A stretch of DNA of 64,000 nucleotides from Epiperipatus broadwayi (taxonomy: Eukaryota > Onychophora > Udeonychophora > Euonychophora > Peripatidae): assembly GCA_028023455.1 (NCBI GenBank), contig JAQFVV010006504.1, forward strand, positions 434,001-498,000, read 5' to 3'. Below, piece by piece: positions 38,538-51,400 of the stretch (position 1 is its first letter; each line of letters starts with the position of its first letter). A program made the position numbers and the translations under genes. The notes under the pieces are model-generated. The model saw only the letters and a list, made by a program, of their open reading frames with translations, did not search any database and was not told where the DNA came from.

Positions 38538-38933
38538 GTGTTAACATTTAGAGATGTGATATTTTCTCTTCAAACCTTGGAACTTAAATGGATACACAGT
38601 GATTACTGGTATCATCTTGTTTCCCAGGAAACGGACATATTAAAGTGTTCTCATGAGCATTCAATCCTGTCACACAGTCATGGAGTAAGAGTGGCATGGT
38701 CCCTTACACCCAATTATGCTAATGTGATTATTCTCAAGGATTCATTTGGCATGAATACAGCCCTTTATTCTTTTCATATATTCTCTAATGCTTTTGCAGT
38801 TTTAAACTACTGCACCTTGAGTTTACTACATTGTTTCTCTATGAGTACCATATATCCCTCTATATCTTTATGTGTTATTTCAAAGTTCATGACTCCATCT
38901 TCCCACTATTTTACATTATTTGCTCTTAAATAA
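38538..38933 (+). other. Unrecognised 131-codon open frame starting at GTG
   Basis: The frame is open for 131 codons but lacks an ATG at its start; the first Met is at residue 72. Local G+C is higher than around it. The translation (for example HSHGVRVAWSLTPNYANV) matches no family I know and shows no clear signal peptide. It could be a chance frame within an old repeat or an exon of an unknown gene. Confidence 0.15.
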
Positions 38934-40500
38934 TACTGTCCTGGAGTAATTATTTATATTACATAAATTAAATGTATTTCTCATTTATTGCAAATAAACC
39001 TGGTATGTCCACAATCATGATTATCAGCCATAACTTAAACCCTCATATTATAATTGACATCACTAGTCTCATAGGCATAATATTATAATAAAAGTTTGTA
39101 CTCACTAATACCCAGGTGGTCAAATAGTAAACAGCCTGTAAATTATGATTCAAAGCAACTGTAAATAATAATGGTCTTGGATATACTAAAACACCGACTC
39201 AATATTCTATAATCATGTTTTTGTATTTATATAGTTAAATTTGAATATTTTATTATACATCTGCCATCCTAATGTCTATTCATTTCAATACATGGTCCTA
39301 ATGATATCTCACCTTGATAAGTATAATATTAGATTTGAAATAGAAATGTATAAATGTTAATGCTGTAAGAATTAGCTAACCACTACAATTAGTTAGAATA
39401 TAGAGTCTTTTGTATCTCCCTGATCTTTGGGACTAAAGAGAATTTTTGCTAGAATAGCATCAGATGCATTGTCATGTAGTTTGTGTTGTGGAACAAGATA
39501 ACCAAGTTTGAATCCAGTACTGCTGGTAGTTGACCCTACCTATGGTACTGCTCTTCAGTTCTGGTGGTTGGATTCTGCAACATGTTAGCGAGGCATATAA
39601 ATCCTGATTGTTATAGCATGAAACCTCAGCCTTTTAATTTGTCTTGTAACTGTTCTCACCAAAACATACCTTTTCACATGAATTCTGTGAAATTGTGCTT
39701 GTCACTACACTTTTGAAATTTTTTTCATATTTCAAGCTGTGTAGGGAAGCACGGTGATGGACTTACAATTATTAATATGTAATACTCCATCAGGTAGAGT
39801 GTAAGATCATTAGTTCAAATGCAGATTACAAAAGTTATGGTCAATTGAATTTCATATGGTAGTGATCTGTGAAATGTGTGCATTCACATAATTTCATGAA
39901 GCACATAAGCAGGCCATAATATTTGTGTGCAATGCAATATAGTTCACAATTGCTAATATGAACATCACTGTACTATAGGCTGTAAACTTTGGGCCATGAA
40001 AATAGCATTTTTATGTGTTTTAGCACATAAACAATGCCATCAAGTGACATGCATGTCTAATCAAGCAGTATCATAATATTAAATTAATTTTACTTTTAAA
40101 TAATATTTTTGACAAACTAATTATTTAATGCATATAATATAAAATATTTAATATTAATTTAAAACTACCCTATCTCTGTAGTATTTTTAAAACTAGAATA
40201 AATAAAAAAATAATATATTTTAAATATTTTATATTATTTTGTATTAAATTCACCTAACAATGACCCCAAACTCCAAAATCTACCTTCATAAACTCCTACC
40301 TAATGAGTTTGAACTTTTATTATTCAGAAGACTATTTATGACAAAAGTGCTTAAATGTATTTTTTAAAATATTACTATCTCCTAAACTAAATTACTATCT
40401 GTACCAATTGTAAAAGATACAATATATTAAGAAAAATCAAGCCATACATCACGTAACTAAATTTAATATTCTTGTAATACAAATATAATATAATGATTTG
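38934..40500. other. Gene-free stretch with possible SINE remnants
   Basis: Around 39490-39620 and 39740-39860 there are B-box-like strings (GTTTGAATCC, TAGTTCAAATGC) and an A-box-like GGGAAGCACGGTGATGG. No full tRNA-like structure could be drawn, so this stays a suggestion of degraded tRNA-derived SINEs. Confidence 0.25.
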
Positions 40501-40504
40501 TGAT

Positions 40505-40645
40505 AAATAACTCTAAGCAAGCTTTTCCAATAAATGCTGGAAGATAAAGCATTTAAAATCTCTATCTAGAATTATCTCTATCCCCAAACTAGTTTTGAGA
40601 TGATGGATCTCTTCAATGAGCCATGACAATATTTTGAAACTAGAT
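40505..40645 (-). repeat. Hammerhead-like dispersed repeat, old copy
   Basis: Compared with the left arm of the inverted repeat at 40901-41017 it shares the order CTAAGCAAGC, CATTT-AAAT, TCTATCT, ATCCCCAAACTAGTTTTGAG, CTTCAATGAG. On minus it reads ATTGAAGA, a GAGAT/ATCTC stem, then AAAACTAGTTTGGGG, a decayed hammerhead-like core. The following 40700-40880 also resembles the distal half of the 15-kb units (CATATGGGACTGAGAT, GCTTCAAAAGC). Confidence 0.5.
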
Positions 40646-40900
40646 CCAAAATACCCACTCAAATACAGCATTTATCTAATACTTAACTATTAAGTAGAAA
40701 ATCTAAAATTTTCAGATATCTATATGTCTTAAAATACAGCTATCTAACTTAAATATCCATATGGGACTGAGATAAATTCAGATACGCCATATATTAATAG
40801 TGTTAACAATATTACATGCCCAAAGCTTCAAAAGCAAAACTATAATTTATAGAAAAAGTTTGTTTAGAGCTATTAGTACATTCATTATATTATATATATG

Positions 40901-41159
40901 TAATAAATAAAGAGCATGCTAATATCTCTAAACAAGCCTATTTTTTTACAATAGATGACACAAGAGAAATCATTTGAAATTTTTATCTTGGATTATCCCC
41001 ATTTCCAAACTGGTTTCAAGCTACGGCTTTCTTCAGTGAGTTCGAAACCAGTCTGGGAATGGGAGCAATCTAAGATAAAAATTTCAAATGCTTTCTCTTG
41101 TGACATTTATCATAAAAAGTAAGCTTGTTTAGAACTAGTAGCATGCTCTTTATTTATTA
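40901..41159. repeat. Inverted repeat, ~117-bp arms, 26-bp loop
   Basis: Left arm 40901-41017 (TAATAAATAAAGAGCATGCT to CTGGTTTC) and right arm 41044-41159 are imperfect reverse complements, perhaps 85% alike. The minus strand across the loop reads CTGAAGA, stem AAGC/GCTT with loop CGTA, then GAAACCAG, a hammerhead-like arrangement. No UH cleavage site follows its stem III. Confidence 0.8.
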
Positions 41160-44100
41160 CTAGGTCATGTTATATATGACTTGTTTTCATTAATATATAT
41201 ATATTGCACACAAGTAATTATATCATATCAGTTATCGTATAATGTTTAATACATGTACCTATTTTTCAAGATACTAATATTTGAGTCCATAATATATATT
41301 TTTGCAGGATTTCAACCAAATATAAAAATTTTTCTCTCATGTACTGTCTCAAATTTAATTTATCTGATCATGTAATATTGGTTGTTACTCAATAATTAAT
41401 TATGTTTAGCAGTAGTTTAAAACTAATCATCACCCAAAAATTGGAAAAAGGATGAATAATATAATCTTCACTCTTTTTTTTATAAAAGAATGTGTCAGAC
41501 TTTTTCATAGAAGTGAATGATTTAAACATTATTTTACATTTGCCTGTATAAAATTTACCTGTGAACCTAATGAATATATATTTGCATAATAAAATACTTC
41601 TTGTTATATTCCAAAGTGTGCTATATTTTTCTTCACTGTGAACTATCATTAGAAGAAAATCTAATATTTTTTTTCACTTCAATTAGAGTTCCTGACAATT
41701 TTGATAAAGATGATCTTATATTTTAGTGTCCTAGGTTTTGTTTTAACTAAACTTTGTCTATTTTTATATAATCTTACTGCAATTTATGATTTTAAAAAAA
41801 TTTAACTATACCAAGTTCTTTTTATAAAAGGAATATATATTTTTCATGTTACTATACAATTGATGATTATCTATCAATCTCACAAATTGTAACTTGGCAA
41901 AATATAGTATGAACTAATATTACTTGGGTTTATATTTATGACCTTACTCGTAAATCTTATTATAGAATTCTAAAAATAGTCTTTTTGTATTAATAATACC
42001 ACACTTTTTTTAATATTATTTAATTTGAATGCTATGTTAATTATCAAAAAAACTATTTTAAAAAAAATTGATATTATTTGCTGCAATTTATAATAAATTA
42101 GAGCAGTTTGTATATTTTTAATTTTCAGTGGGGGAGGGGGGGCAGGAGTATGATTTGGGTTATGTTGTTTAAATTAATTAATATTATTTACTAAAATCTC
42201 TGAATCTAACAACATATAAAAAATTCATTTTACTCCATACTTCAATGTTTTATTTTTCTTCAGTCTGCAGTATGGCTTTCTATTCCCTAATCATCAAGCT
42301 GCTTAAATATGTCCAATTGTTGGTTCTTGTTTTTCTCACTTTTTTCTTGTCTTGAATTATGTTAATATAACAATATTTTTTTTTAGATTGCCATGTGGAC
42401 CATACAAATCGTTTTCTTTTTCTTTTTAAAATTGTGTGTTGAACTAATTTTTAAACTTTAATATCTTTTTCTTAACTCTATTCACATAAATTTATTCACA
42501 TTTAATTCCACTTTTTAAGAATACTAAACAAATTTATTTAGTAATATTATTATTTGCAAATATTATCATAAAATCGACAAATCGAGTTATCTGGATATTT
42601 CATCCTTGCAAAATTTATGTTTTTGACAATTGCTAATTGACATATGTGTTTATGCCTATACACTATTTATTTATAAATATTTATTGTTAAAAGAAGATAA
42701 CATTGATAATAATTTGAAATTGTTGATTGTTATTAATTTTGGGATTGTCTAAGTGTTGCCTGATTTTTAATGATTATTATAAACATTTGTATATGTACAA
42801 TGATTTAAAATAATAATTGTAGTATTACTTTAAAATTCTGACACTGCATTTTCATCGATATGTGGAGTTGAAAATATTACTAATTATTTGATTTGACATT
42901 TACATTTATGTTATCTGTAAGCTATTAAAAGTTTCAACCAGATATCAATAAAAAGATAATAAACTCTCTTTAAATAAGTCATTACAGGGAAAAAACCTCT
43001 TCAATATACTCTCTTAAAAAAACAGTAAAAAATGTGTATATTCCCTTCAAACTATCTGTTTGTTAAATGGTTTTAGGCAGTTTAACAAACGTTGTATATT
43101 AACTAACTAATGAATGACTAATGGAAATTGGTTAGTTAGGATGAATAAACATCATCCACCTAAGGATTAATATTATGTCTGATTTAAACTGAAAGAAAAG
43201 TTTTATCTGACTTGTATTTAAATCAAAAAGCAATAAATATGTGGATGCTTTAATTATTATATTATGAGGCTCAATTTTGATATATATGCTATTAAAATTT
43301 TATCTTATAAATGCCAATTTCTGCGTACTCCAATTCACAACATTTGCTTTTCAATAACTTAATTAAATGTTTATTAGTCATTATTAATATATTGGAAATT
43401 ATATTTTAATATAAACTTTAAATTTAATAAAGTATGTATTTATCACTGAAAATTTTGTCTATGATAATTCATTTTATAGGTTTGTTTTTTAACATTTTAC
43501 CAGGTTAAAAACATAAAATATGCACATATTGGTATCTAACCAAAATGCATTACTGTATTTATATTATAAAGTGTAATATCTTTATCAGTATAATATATAA
43601 CATATAAGTATAAATCTTTATCAATATAATGTATAGCATAATAATAAATGATACTAATAATTTAGGTGTTTAATAAAACATAATAGCTGTAATTAAAAAC
43701 ATGATAAAATACAGAATATAAAATACATATATGACATCAGTAAATGAAATAAATGAGTAGATGATAATATTTAGAAAAAAAATGTGGGATTAAGCCTTGC
43801 TGATGATAATATGTACAGATGAAATGTTAATGTGATTAGCTATTATCAAATTTTACTCCATCTACAACTGTAAGTTTAAAGTCTATGAAAATGTATTTGA
43901 CTTTGAAAATCATGTGTTAAAAAGCTTCCAAATAATGGTGAACGTCCTCCAGTAATGGTTAAGTGTTAGCATATAATTAAAGTACTCAAGTAATTGTCTT
44001 ACAAAAAAAAATTAACATATATATGTATGATATGTGCTATGTAAAAAAACTAATAATAAATATTTCATGCAAGAAATATCATGAAATGAATTTTTTCTTT

Positions 44101-44533
44101 TCATTATTGTGACTATAAACATTATTCAAAAGTGCATATTATTTAATATTTCCATTTATTTGGAAAGGGAGTGGAAAATTGTAATGACAGTTCAAAAGAG
44201 ATTCATGGGTATAACTTTGGAATTGTAAAACAAAAAGTTGAAAATTATCTTTGTGTAAAGAGAAAATTAATCTTAGATTGTATACTGTAAATTTTTTCGT
44301 TACTCATTTATGTAATGCTTGTATATCTTTTTTCATGCATTTAAAAATAAACTTGCATATGGTCAAAATTATTTCCTAATTCTTTTATAAACTATCCTAA
44401 ATTGCTTATCTTTCATTGAAATTTTCCATTTGGTCTTATGGCAGATATTAGAATAGCTAAAGATGCAAACCTTTATCTAATAATATTTATGGAATTCTTT
44501 TTTTTTTCATTTATATGTTCTTGCTTTATTCAT
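41160..44533. other. Gene-free stretch
   Basis: No exon recognised. Two hairpins lie side by side at about 43069-43141: GTTTGTTAAA with TTTAACAAAC, and AACTAACTAA with TTGGTTAGTT. A G-rich run (GTGGGGGAGGGGGGGCAGG) is at about 42129-42147. The hydrophobic N-terminal stretch of the frame opening at 44438 is not part of the LINE that follows. Confidence 0.45.
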
Positions 44534-45361
44534 GCAAGAAAAGCTAAAAGACCTTGGATAACTGAAGGTATGTTGGAAAAGATGGAAGTGCAGAGATGGT
44601 GGAAGAATGTTAATACTGAGGAAGGGCAAAAGGAATATAGGAAATTTAATATTGAATTAAGAAGAGAAACAGATTTAGCAAAAGAAAAGTGGTTGGAGCA
44701 AGAATGTAAAGAGATAGAAAGGTTTCAACAGATGAAAAGATATGATCTAGCATTTAATAGAATACAAAGTATTTCTTGGAAGAAAAAGACATGGGTAGCA
44801 AGTGAGATTGCAGATAAGAATGGAAGAAGGTTAACCGATAGTAATGATATATTAAAAAGATGGGAAGAATATATTCAGTATCTGTTTAGTAGAGGAAATA
44901 ATTTAATTAGTTATGAACTTGAAAATGAAGAAGATGTTGCAATGGATGATAGAGGTATGGACATACTGCCAGATGAAGTAAAAAAGGCAATCGCACAAAT
45001 GAAGAATGGTAAGGCTATTGGATTTGATGCAGTACCTATAGAATTTTTGAGAGAAATGGGAGAATTTACTATGAAGGAAATAGTTGGACTTTGCAATTTG
45101 ATATATAATAGTGGAGTTTGGCCTGAAGATTTTTTAAGAACTATAGTGATTCCAATTGCTAAAAAGAAGAAAGCTGTTAAATGTGAAGAGTATAGGACAA
45201 TAAGTGTATTGTCTCATGTTTCTAAGGTGTTATTGAGGATTTTAACTCAAAGGATTTATGGGAAGGTTGACTATTATATTGCTGAAGAACAGTTTGGTTT
45301 TCGGAAAGGGAAAAGCACAAGAGATGCTATTGGTATTGTTAGGACAATTGCAGAAAGATAT
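44534..45361 (+). CDS. LINE reverse transcriptase, N-terminal part (interrupted)
   Basis: The open frame runs from 44438, but element homology starts at residue 33 (ARKAKRPWITEGML, 44534). It gives the linker and RT fingers: DEVKKAIAQMKNGKAIGFDAV, then PEDFLRTIVIPIAKKKKA, EYRTISVLSHVSKVLLRILTQRI and EEQFGFRKGKSTRDAI. It then stops because an LTR-like element is inserted after ...IAERY. The endonuclease is absent, so the LINE is 5'-truncated. The layout resembles RTE-like LINEs but differs from the RTE family at 10 and 25 kb. Without the insertion, the frame would join the segment starting at 47438. Confidence 0.88.
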
Positions 45362-45747
45362 TGTAATGATATATAAATATGTCGTTACATTAGATTGAAA
45401 TAAAAACTTTTAAGTTCGCATATAAAAATAAGTGTATTAAAAAGAAAAAAAAACTAAACGCTAAAATTAAAATGTTTGTTAAACGTATATATTCGCACAG
45501 ATGCTAAACTTTAAAAATATTTTTTTTAATAAATAAAAAAGGGTATTTGAATGTATTTTTTTTATAAAAAAATATTTAAATATAAAAATAGTTTAAAAAA
45601 GAAATAATGTAAGTAAAAATAAAAACAGGTATTAATTAATTCCTGTAATCTGTAAATGGAAATGATTGTTTATTAATTATCCAAAAGCTGTCTAATTAAA
45701 AAGTCAGAGAGTAAATTAGATAAGAGAATAAAGAGATTTTAGCTTGA

Positions 45748-45840
45748 CCAATGGAAGCACCAAGCCTCAGCCTGGACCCGAACGAAAATTTGGATTAGTG
45801 ACGTCTTTGTTCATTCCATCTGGAGATTTACTATAAAAAG
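45748..45840 (+). promoter_or_regulatory. Putative LTR promoter: CCAAT, CRE-like site, TATA box
   Basis: CCAAT at 45748-45752, TGACGTC at 45799-45805 and TATAAAAAG at 45832-45840 occur in that order. The predicted start would be near 45862-45870 (CAGTTTTTTCAG). Spacing is normal for an RNA polymerase II LTR promoter. Confidence 0.55.
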
Positions 45841-45883
45841 AGAAATATTGAGTTCCAGACAGTTTTTTCAGACTTGATTTGAT

Positions 45884-45912
45884 GAGAACGGTAAGACGCA
45901 CTTGCCGTTCTC
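45884..45912 (+). other. Stem-loop in predicted leader of the LTR transcript
   Basis: GAGAACGGTAAG and CTTGCCGTTCTC pair over 12 positions, one of them G-U, around the 5-nt loop ACGCA. It sits about 20 bp after the predicted start, so it would be in the 5' end of the RNA. Confidence 0.7.
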
Positions 45913-47437
45913 TCTCATTTTTTTTTTGTTTTAAAAAAAATATATAAAATGAAAAGACTGTGATACAAGAATGGAACCAGCTAATGCTACCTCCAGAACA
46001 TTATCTTCCAATGGAGACATCGCGGGAATTAAAAAACAGGAACCTGGACTCTTCTACTGTAAGCTATATTGACATGAACTCTAAATTTAAAAATAACTAA
46101 AAACTTTCGTTCAAGCTTATGAACTTCTATCTGACTTTTAAGTTTAAAATCAATTAATAATGTTTAATTTTATATGTTTTCCGATTGATAAAAATCATTT
46201 CCATTTTTTTTTCTCTTATTGTATAAATTATTTGTTGTTTAAATTTAAAATGATGAAATTTAGGTTGGGTATAGATGTTGCATAGATTCGTTAGCGGTTG
46301 ATTATGTTGTGGTTTCCACAGTCGATTAGAATATATAAGTCAACAATGTTAATGCGGGCATCTTATGATGAATGCCATGGGGCCTTGTGTATTCCCTTTT
46401 TGCAATTGACATTATCGATGATTTTATATTTTGATCGATTGTGTTTAATTTGGATGTTTTTGACTGTGGAATCTGTGCAGCCAATTTATACTCAACATTT
46501 TAAAAAAAAATTGTATAAAAATAATCTGTGCGAACGTATTTAAATGTTAAATTTAAGTCGGGCATGAATGGCTATATAGTTTTGTAAAGTTATATTAAGG
46601 GAGGGTAATCTTAGGTTATTCATTTCATAGTTGAATTGGCTCAATGGATTGGATATATTTGTGTAATAGTAGATGTAGTATGATATCCACTATGGGCAGG
46701 ATTATAGATATACACCACACACCCTCTGTTTGCCTATGGATGGATTTGTAAGATGGCAAAGGACCGCAGTCCATTCCTATGGAGTTTTATGTTTATTGTT
46801 CTACTCGCCAACAGATGTCACATTCCTGTTGGTGGAGAGACAATGTCTTCTCTAATCTACTTACTGATCAGATGTCCATTCCTGACAGTTTAGTATTTTG
46901 TGTTGTCGTATCATGCTACATTGAATACATGAATGTATCAGATGGATTGGCGCCAGTTTGATTGCGAAATTTGTTGCCTAAGGTTAAATCAGGGAAGAAT
47001 ATTTTCTTTTCAAATGCAGATCTATGTAGTCTATTCATACTTGACTATCTAAATAAAATATTAAACTCATTGAAACTTAGTTAAATGTAAAATTAAAAGA
47101 TTAATAGAAAAATCTAAAATGTTGAATTTATTCCTCAAAATTTAAATGTTATTTTATATGTGCGTAAATAAATATTTTTATGTGTTAATTTCTGGCAGTG
47201 GCTTTTATTCTTTTATATTTAAGATATAAAATTTATATTTTATTATCTCTGCTACTCACTGAGCTAGTGACTTGGGCTAACGATCGGAATATTTAAATAA
47301 AGTGGAATCTTAACAGCGCGTATCTGCCTACTCTATAAATTTTTCTAGGTTTAAATGCCTAGATGGCGCCTTGTAGAGCAGATATTGTAGTTTGCAGTTA
47401 GATTCGATCTTCACTTTCATTTTGATCATTATAATAT

Positions 47438-48496
47438 ATTGAAAGAGATAAAGGAATTGGTATATGTTTTATAGATTTAGAAAAGGCATTTGATAGAGTA
47501 AGCTGGAATAAACTGATGTCTATCTTAAGAGATAAAGGAGTATTCTGCAAAGAAAGACGATTGATATGGAATATGTATAATGGTCAAAGAATAAGAGTTA
47601 GATTTGGATGTAATGAGACTGATGAAGTGAATATAGAAAGTGGAGTTAGGCAAGGATGTAGTATGTCACCTGTTTTGTTTAATATTTATTTAGAAGATAT
47701 GCTAAATAATTATTTGGACTGTGGAGGAGCAAATGTTGGAGGGAGAGTAATAAAGTGTATAAGATTTGTAGATGATATGGCTCTTATTGCTGAGGAAGAA
47801 AAGGATCTTCAGAATATGTTGAATAAATTGGAAGAAGGATGTATGGCATATGGAATGAAGATTAATATTGAAAAGACTAATTGTTTATGGATAGGGAGAG
47901 ATGCAAAAAGACTGCAAATTGGAATCCATGATGACATGGTGCAGCAGATGAAGGAATTTAGATATTTGGGTTGTTGGTTGAGTGAGGATGGAAGAAGTGA
48001 AGATGAAGTTAAAAGAAGAATAGCATTGGCAAAGGTGACATTTGTAAAAAGAAAGAAGATATTTTGTGGACTTATGGAAAGAGAATTAAGGAAAAGATTA
48101 ATTAAATGTTATGTGTGGAGTGTATTAATGTATGGTTGTGAGACATGGACATTGAGTAATAGAATTAAGAAATGACTGGAAGCTTTTGAGATGTGGACAT
48201 GGAGAAAAATGAAAAAAATCAGTTGGGTGAATAAAATAACGAATGAAAAAGTTTTGAAAAGGATTAATGAGGAAAGAAGATTGATTGAAAGTATCAAAGA
48301 GAGAAAGAGAAACTGGATTGGACATATACTAAGAAAATATTATAGTTTAATGAAAGATGTTTTGGAAGGAATGGTGAGTGGAAATAAAAAGAAAGGACGG
48401 AAGAGATTGACATTATTGGATGATATACGATATGGAAGGGATTATGTGGAATTGAGGAAGTGGGCAAGGAAGAGAATGGAATGGAAGAATGGATGA
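47438..48496 (+). pseudogene. LINE reverse transcriptase, C-terminal part
   Basis: The frame resumes with IERDKGIGICFIDLEKAFDRV (motif A, 47438-47500). The ATG-started part at 47516 has motif B GVRQGCSMSP at 43-52, motif C FVDD at 84-87, YLGCWLSEDG and CETWTLSNR. A single TGA at 48173-48175 breaks it (RIKK-stop-LEAFEMW), most simply a CGA arginine codon changed to TGA. The frame then continues to a natural stop at 48496 with GHILRKY and RKRLTLLDDI. Motif C FVDD replaces the usual FADD but keeps both aspartates. With the LTR-like insertion and the stop it cannot make a working enzyme. Confidence 0.88.
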
Positions 48497-48499
48497 ACT

Positions 48500-51400
48500 A
48501 ATGTAGTGACTACTCTCTGGACCTGTCTATTGGACAGACTATTATTGATCGATTCTTGCTTATTTTATTTTAACATTATTGTATCATTGTGTACAATTTT
48601 TTGTATCACTTTTATCCATCTTGCTTGTACTTTTATGAATTTCATTTGCTCACTATCATTTTCTCCAAATAAACTTAAAATCTTTTAATTTTCTTATGAT
48701 TTTCTAATCATTTCTCTTATTTCTGTCTTTATTCTTAATATTTCAATTTTCATTTTGTATTTCCTTTTTAACTTCTCATTGTGACTTTGATTTTCTTTTT
48801 ATATTTTGTCCCTACTTTAATTTGATTTTTTTTAATGTTTTCTCTAACAAATTTTGATTTTATTCTTATTTTTATTTAATTTATTACAATAATAGTGTTA
48901 TAGATATACTAGTAGTTACTTTGCTTTCTATTGGAGATTCTTTATAATTTTGTTTACAAATTCCTGGAGTTCTCTTGGTACTTCATAAAATAATATATAT
49001 AAAAAAATACTTTTTAAAAAAATGATTTTATTTAATTTGAAGACAAATGTACTAAAAACCAAAAAAAAAAAAAACAAATTTTTCTTAGGCCACAATTTTA
49101 GTTGTTATATGTAATTTTATCTAAAAGCTAGGATCATCCATAAAATAATTAATCCAATTTATAATAGAATATTTAGTTTTGATTACAATTTCCTAATTCA
49201 CATAAGGTATAAATGTTGTATACTTTTATTTAAAGTTACATATAACAACTAAAATTGGAATCCAAGTAAAAAAATATTTTTCACTTTTCAGTGCATTAGT
49301 CTCAAATTAAACAAAAGCATTTTTTTAAAAATGTTATATATATATCATTTTTTATTTTATAGTGTTTGGTGTAGAAAATTTGAAGAAAGTCCATTCATTC
49401 TATTGCTGAAATCTTGCATTGTCATCTATACTGCTGAACATGTGTGCATGTGTACAAAATTTGAAGAAAATCTGTACAGCAGAAGTAGGTTAAAAGTCCG
49501 TTACAAGATTTTTGTTTTTATTCATACAGTGATTAACGTTTTACATAAGCAATCCAAACGAAAAATTAAAATTTTGATCTTCCTTTTTTTATTATTTAAT
49601 TATATGCTTTCTATTTAATATAACTGCAAACATCCTAAAATTTTGTCTCACAATAAATGAAAGCATTTAAAAGTCTACAAGATTTTTGTTTTTATTAAAA
49701 CAGCAGTTTTAAAAAAGCAAGTTTAACTAAACTATCCAAAGGAAAAATTTCTTTCTCTCTTTCTCTCTCTTCTTCAATTACCTGTAAATGCCTCTACAAT
49801 TTCAACCTCAAATTAAATAACAACGTCTGCTTAAAAAATATCGCACCCTCTATTATTCTTCATGGCAAAAGACATAGTCAATCAATTTGAATATGATTCG
49901 AAATACAACCTGTCAACATTGTTAGGCTGAACTATCCTAAAATATTGCATTGTCATTGGAATCAAATAGTTGTACAGTTAAAGAAAATCCACTCAGTAGA
50001 AGTGTTAAAGATCGGTTACAAGATTTGGTCCAAATAAACAAAAGTCTTAATTAAGTAAAAATCATTTCATTAGTTTCAGTATACTTCAATTTATTTTTTT
50101 TTGCATTTTAATTTGAATTTTTTCAAATAAGTTTTTCATTCGTTTCTCAGTGACTGCTAAAGAGACAAAAGTCTTTATGGCGATAGTTTCATCCTAAAAA
50201 AACTACTGCCATTACAATAAATTATTTCTTATTGTCATAACATTAATCCCTTTAAATAAGATTGAATATTACAAGTAGTAAGACGTTTAATAATTATTTA
50301 TAAATGAAAAGAAACAAATATATTTCTATATCTTAGTATTCAATTCTTTTTTAAATATCTTCATTCTACAAATCAGTATCTATTCTATTTATTTTATTCA
50401 TTAGATTATTTCTTCTATTCTTCACAGATGCATAACTATATCTCATAAAAATAACTTTAATTTAAACCAGTAAGTCAGCTTGAAACAATTCTTTTTATCA
50501 TATAAAGATATTAGTTAATCTCACATATTTTTAGTTTCTCTTTTAGTGGAGTGCATCACATTTAATCTATTATCTACTATGAATTATATTTAAACATATA
50601 GGTCTTTTTAATCTATCATGCACTTTATTAGAGGCATTAATCATCTTTATATTAATTTAAATTTAGTTTCATCAATTTATTTTATTATTATTTTAAAAAA
50701 TGACATTTCTTCATTTTTTTTTACTACTCATCCTATATTAAATATTAAATTCTTTTTCACCACTTCTAATTTACACTTGATGTCCTAGTAATTTCCTGAT
50801 TTGATATCATTTGTATAATTTTATAAATCCTATATATATTAGTAAATTTTGTGTAATAATATATTAATTTTTAATCTGAAAACAGAATAGTAAATTTATA
50901 AATTATGCTTCCACGGAAGATGATGGTATTATAAGTTATTATTAAATGGAAGAAAACTGCTCAATGAAGATTTTTATAAATTATGTTTATAATGAATAAG
51001 ACAAAAAAATTTGATGTTCTGCAAAGAAAAACATTTCTGCAAAAATTGTTATTTGACTGATAGAGCATTGTCTGCAGAAACCATGAATGAATTTAGTTTT
51101 TCTCTATGAGAGATAATTTTTGAAATTGTATAATTTTAAGTTTTTTAAATAATAAGACTTTATATGTTTTAGTTTTAAATTTCTAATCTGTACCAATATA
51201 ATTTTAAAATAGATTAAATAATAAAAAATGCTACCTCTATGAATGGATGTAAACTTAAAATAAATATTTTTATATTAATTACCTAAGATGGGTATACAAT
51301 AATAATGTTAAACCAGATGCTAGTTAATATTCATTTGTCAATATCCTTTCAAATACAATTTATAGTCATTGCCACTTAATTAAATAAAATAAGCGAACTC

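Larger units (their letters stand above)
45358..47437 (+). mobile_element. LTR-like element (probable solo LTR) inserted in a LINE
   Basis: The insert spans 45362-47433 (2,072 bp). It starts TGTAATGAT and ends ATCATTATA, imperfect inverted termini fitting an LTR with TGTAACGAT/ATCGTTACA-type ends after C-to-T decay. The 4-bp ATAT is repeated on both sides (45358-45361, 47434-47437). Removing the insert and one ATAT restores the LINE frame, which fixes the ends. A second copy on minus begins at 63200 and shares the 3' ~800 bp at roughly 90% identity. No gag or pol frame is present inside, and the two ends are not direct repeats of each other. A single long LTR is likeliest; another terminal-repeat class remains possible. 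Confidence 0.82.

Noticed and set aside
43800-43830. CTGATGA ... GAAA on the + strand
   Set aside because: The intervening bases do not form a stem II, so the hammerhead fold fails.
44438-44533. Hydrophobic N-terminal stretch as signal peptide of the LINE frame
   Set aside because: Lies outside element homology, which begins at 44534; chance extension of the open frame.
46298-46961. Two small ORFs in the LTR-like insert, one resembling a frame at 63575-63838
   Set aside because: Similarity follows from the shared LTR nucleotide sequence; frames break at different points in the two copies and show no gag/pol/env motif.
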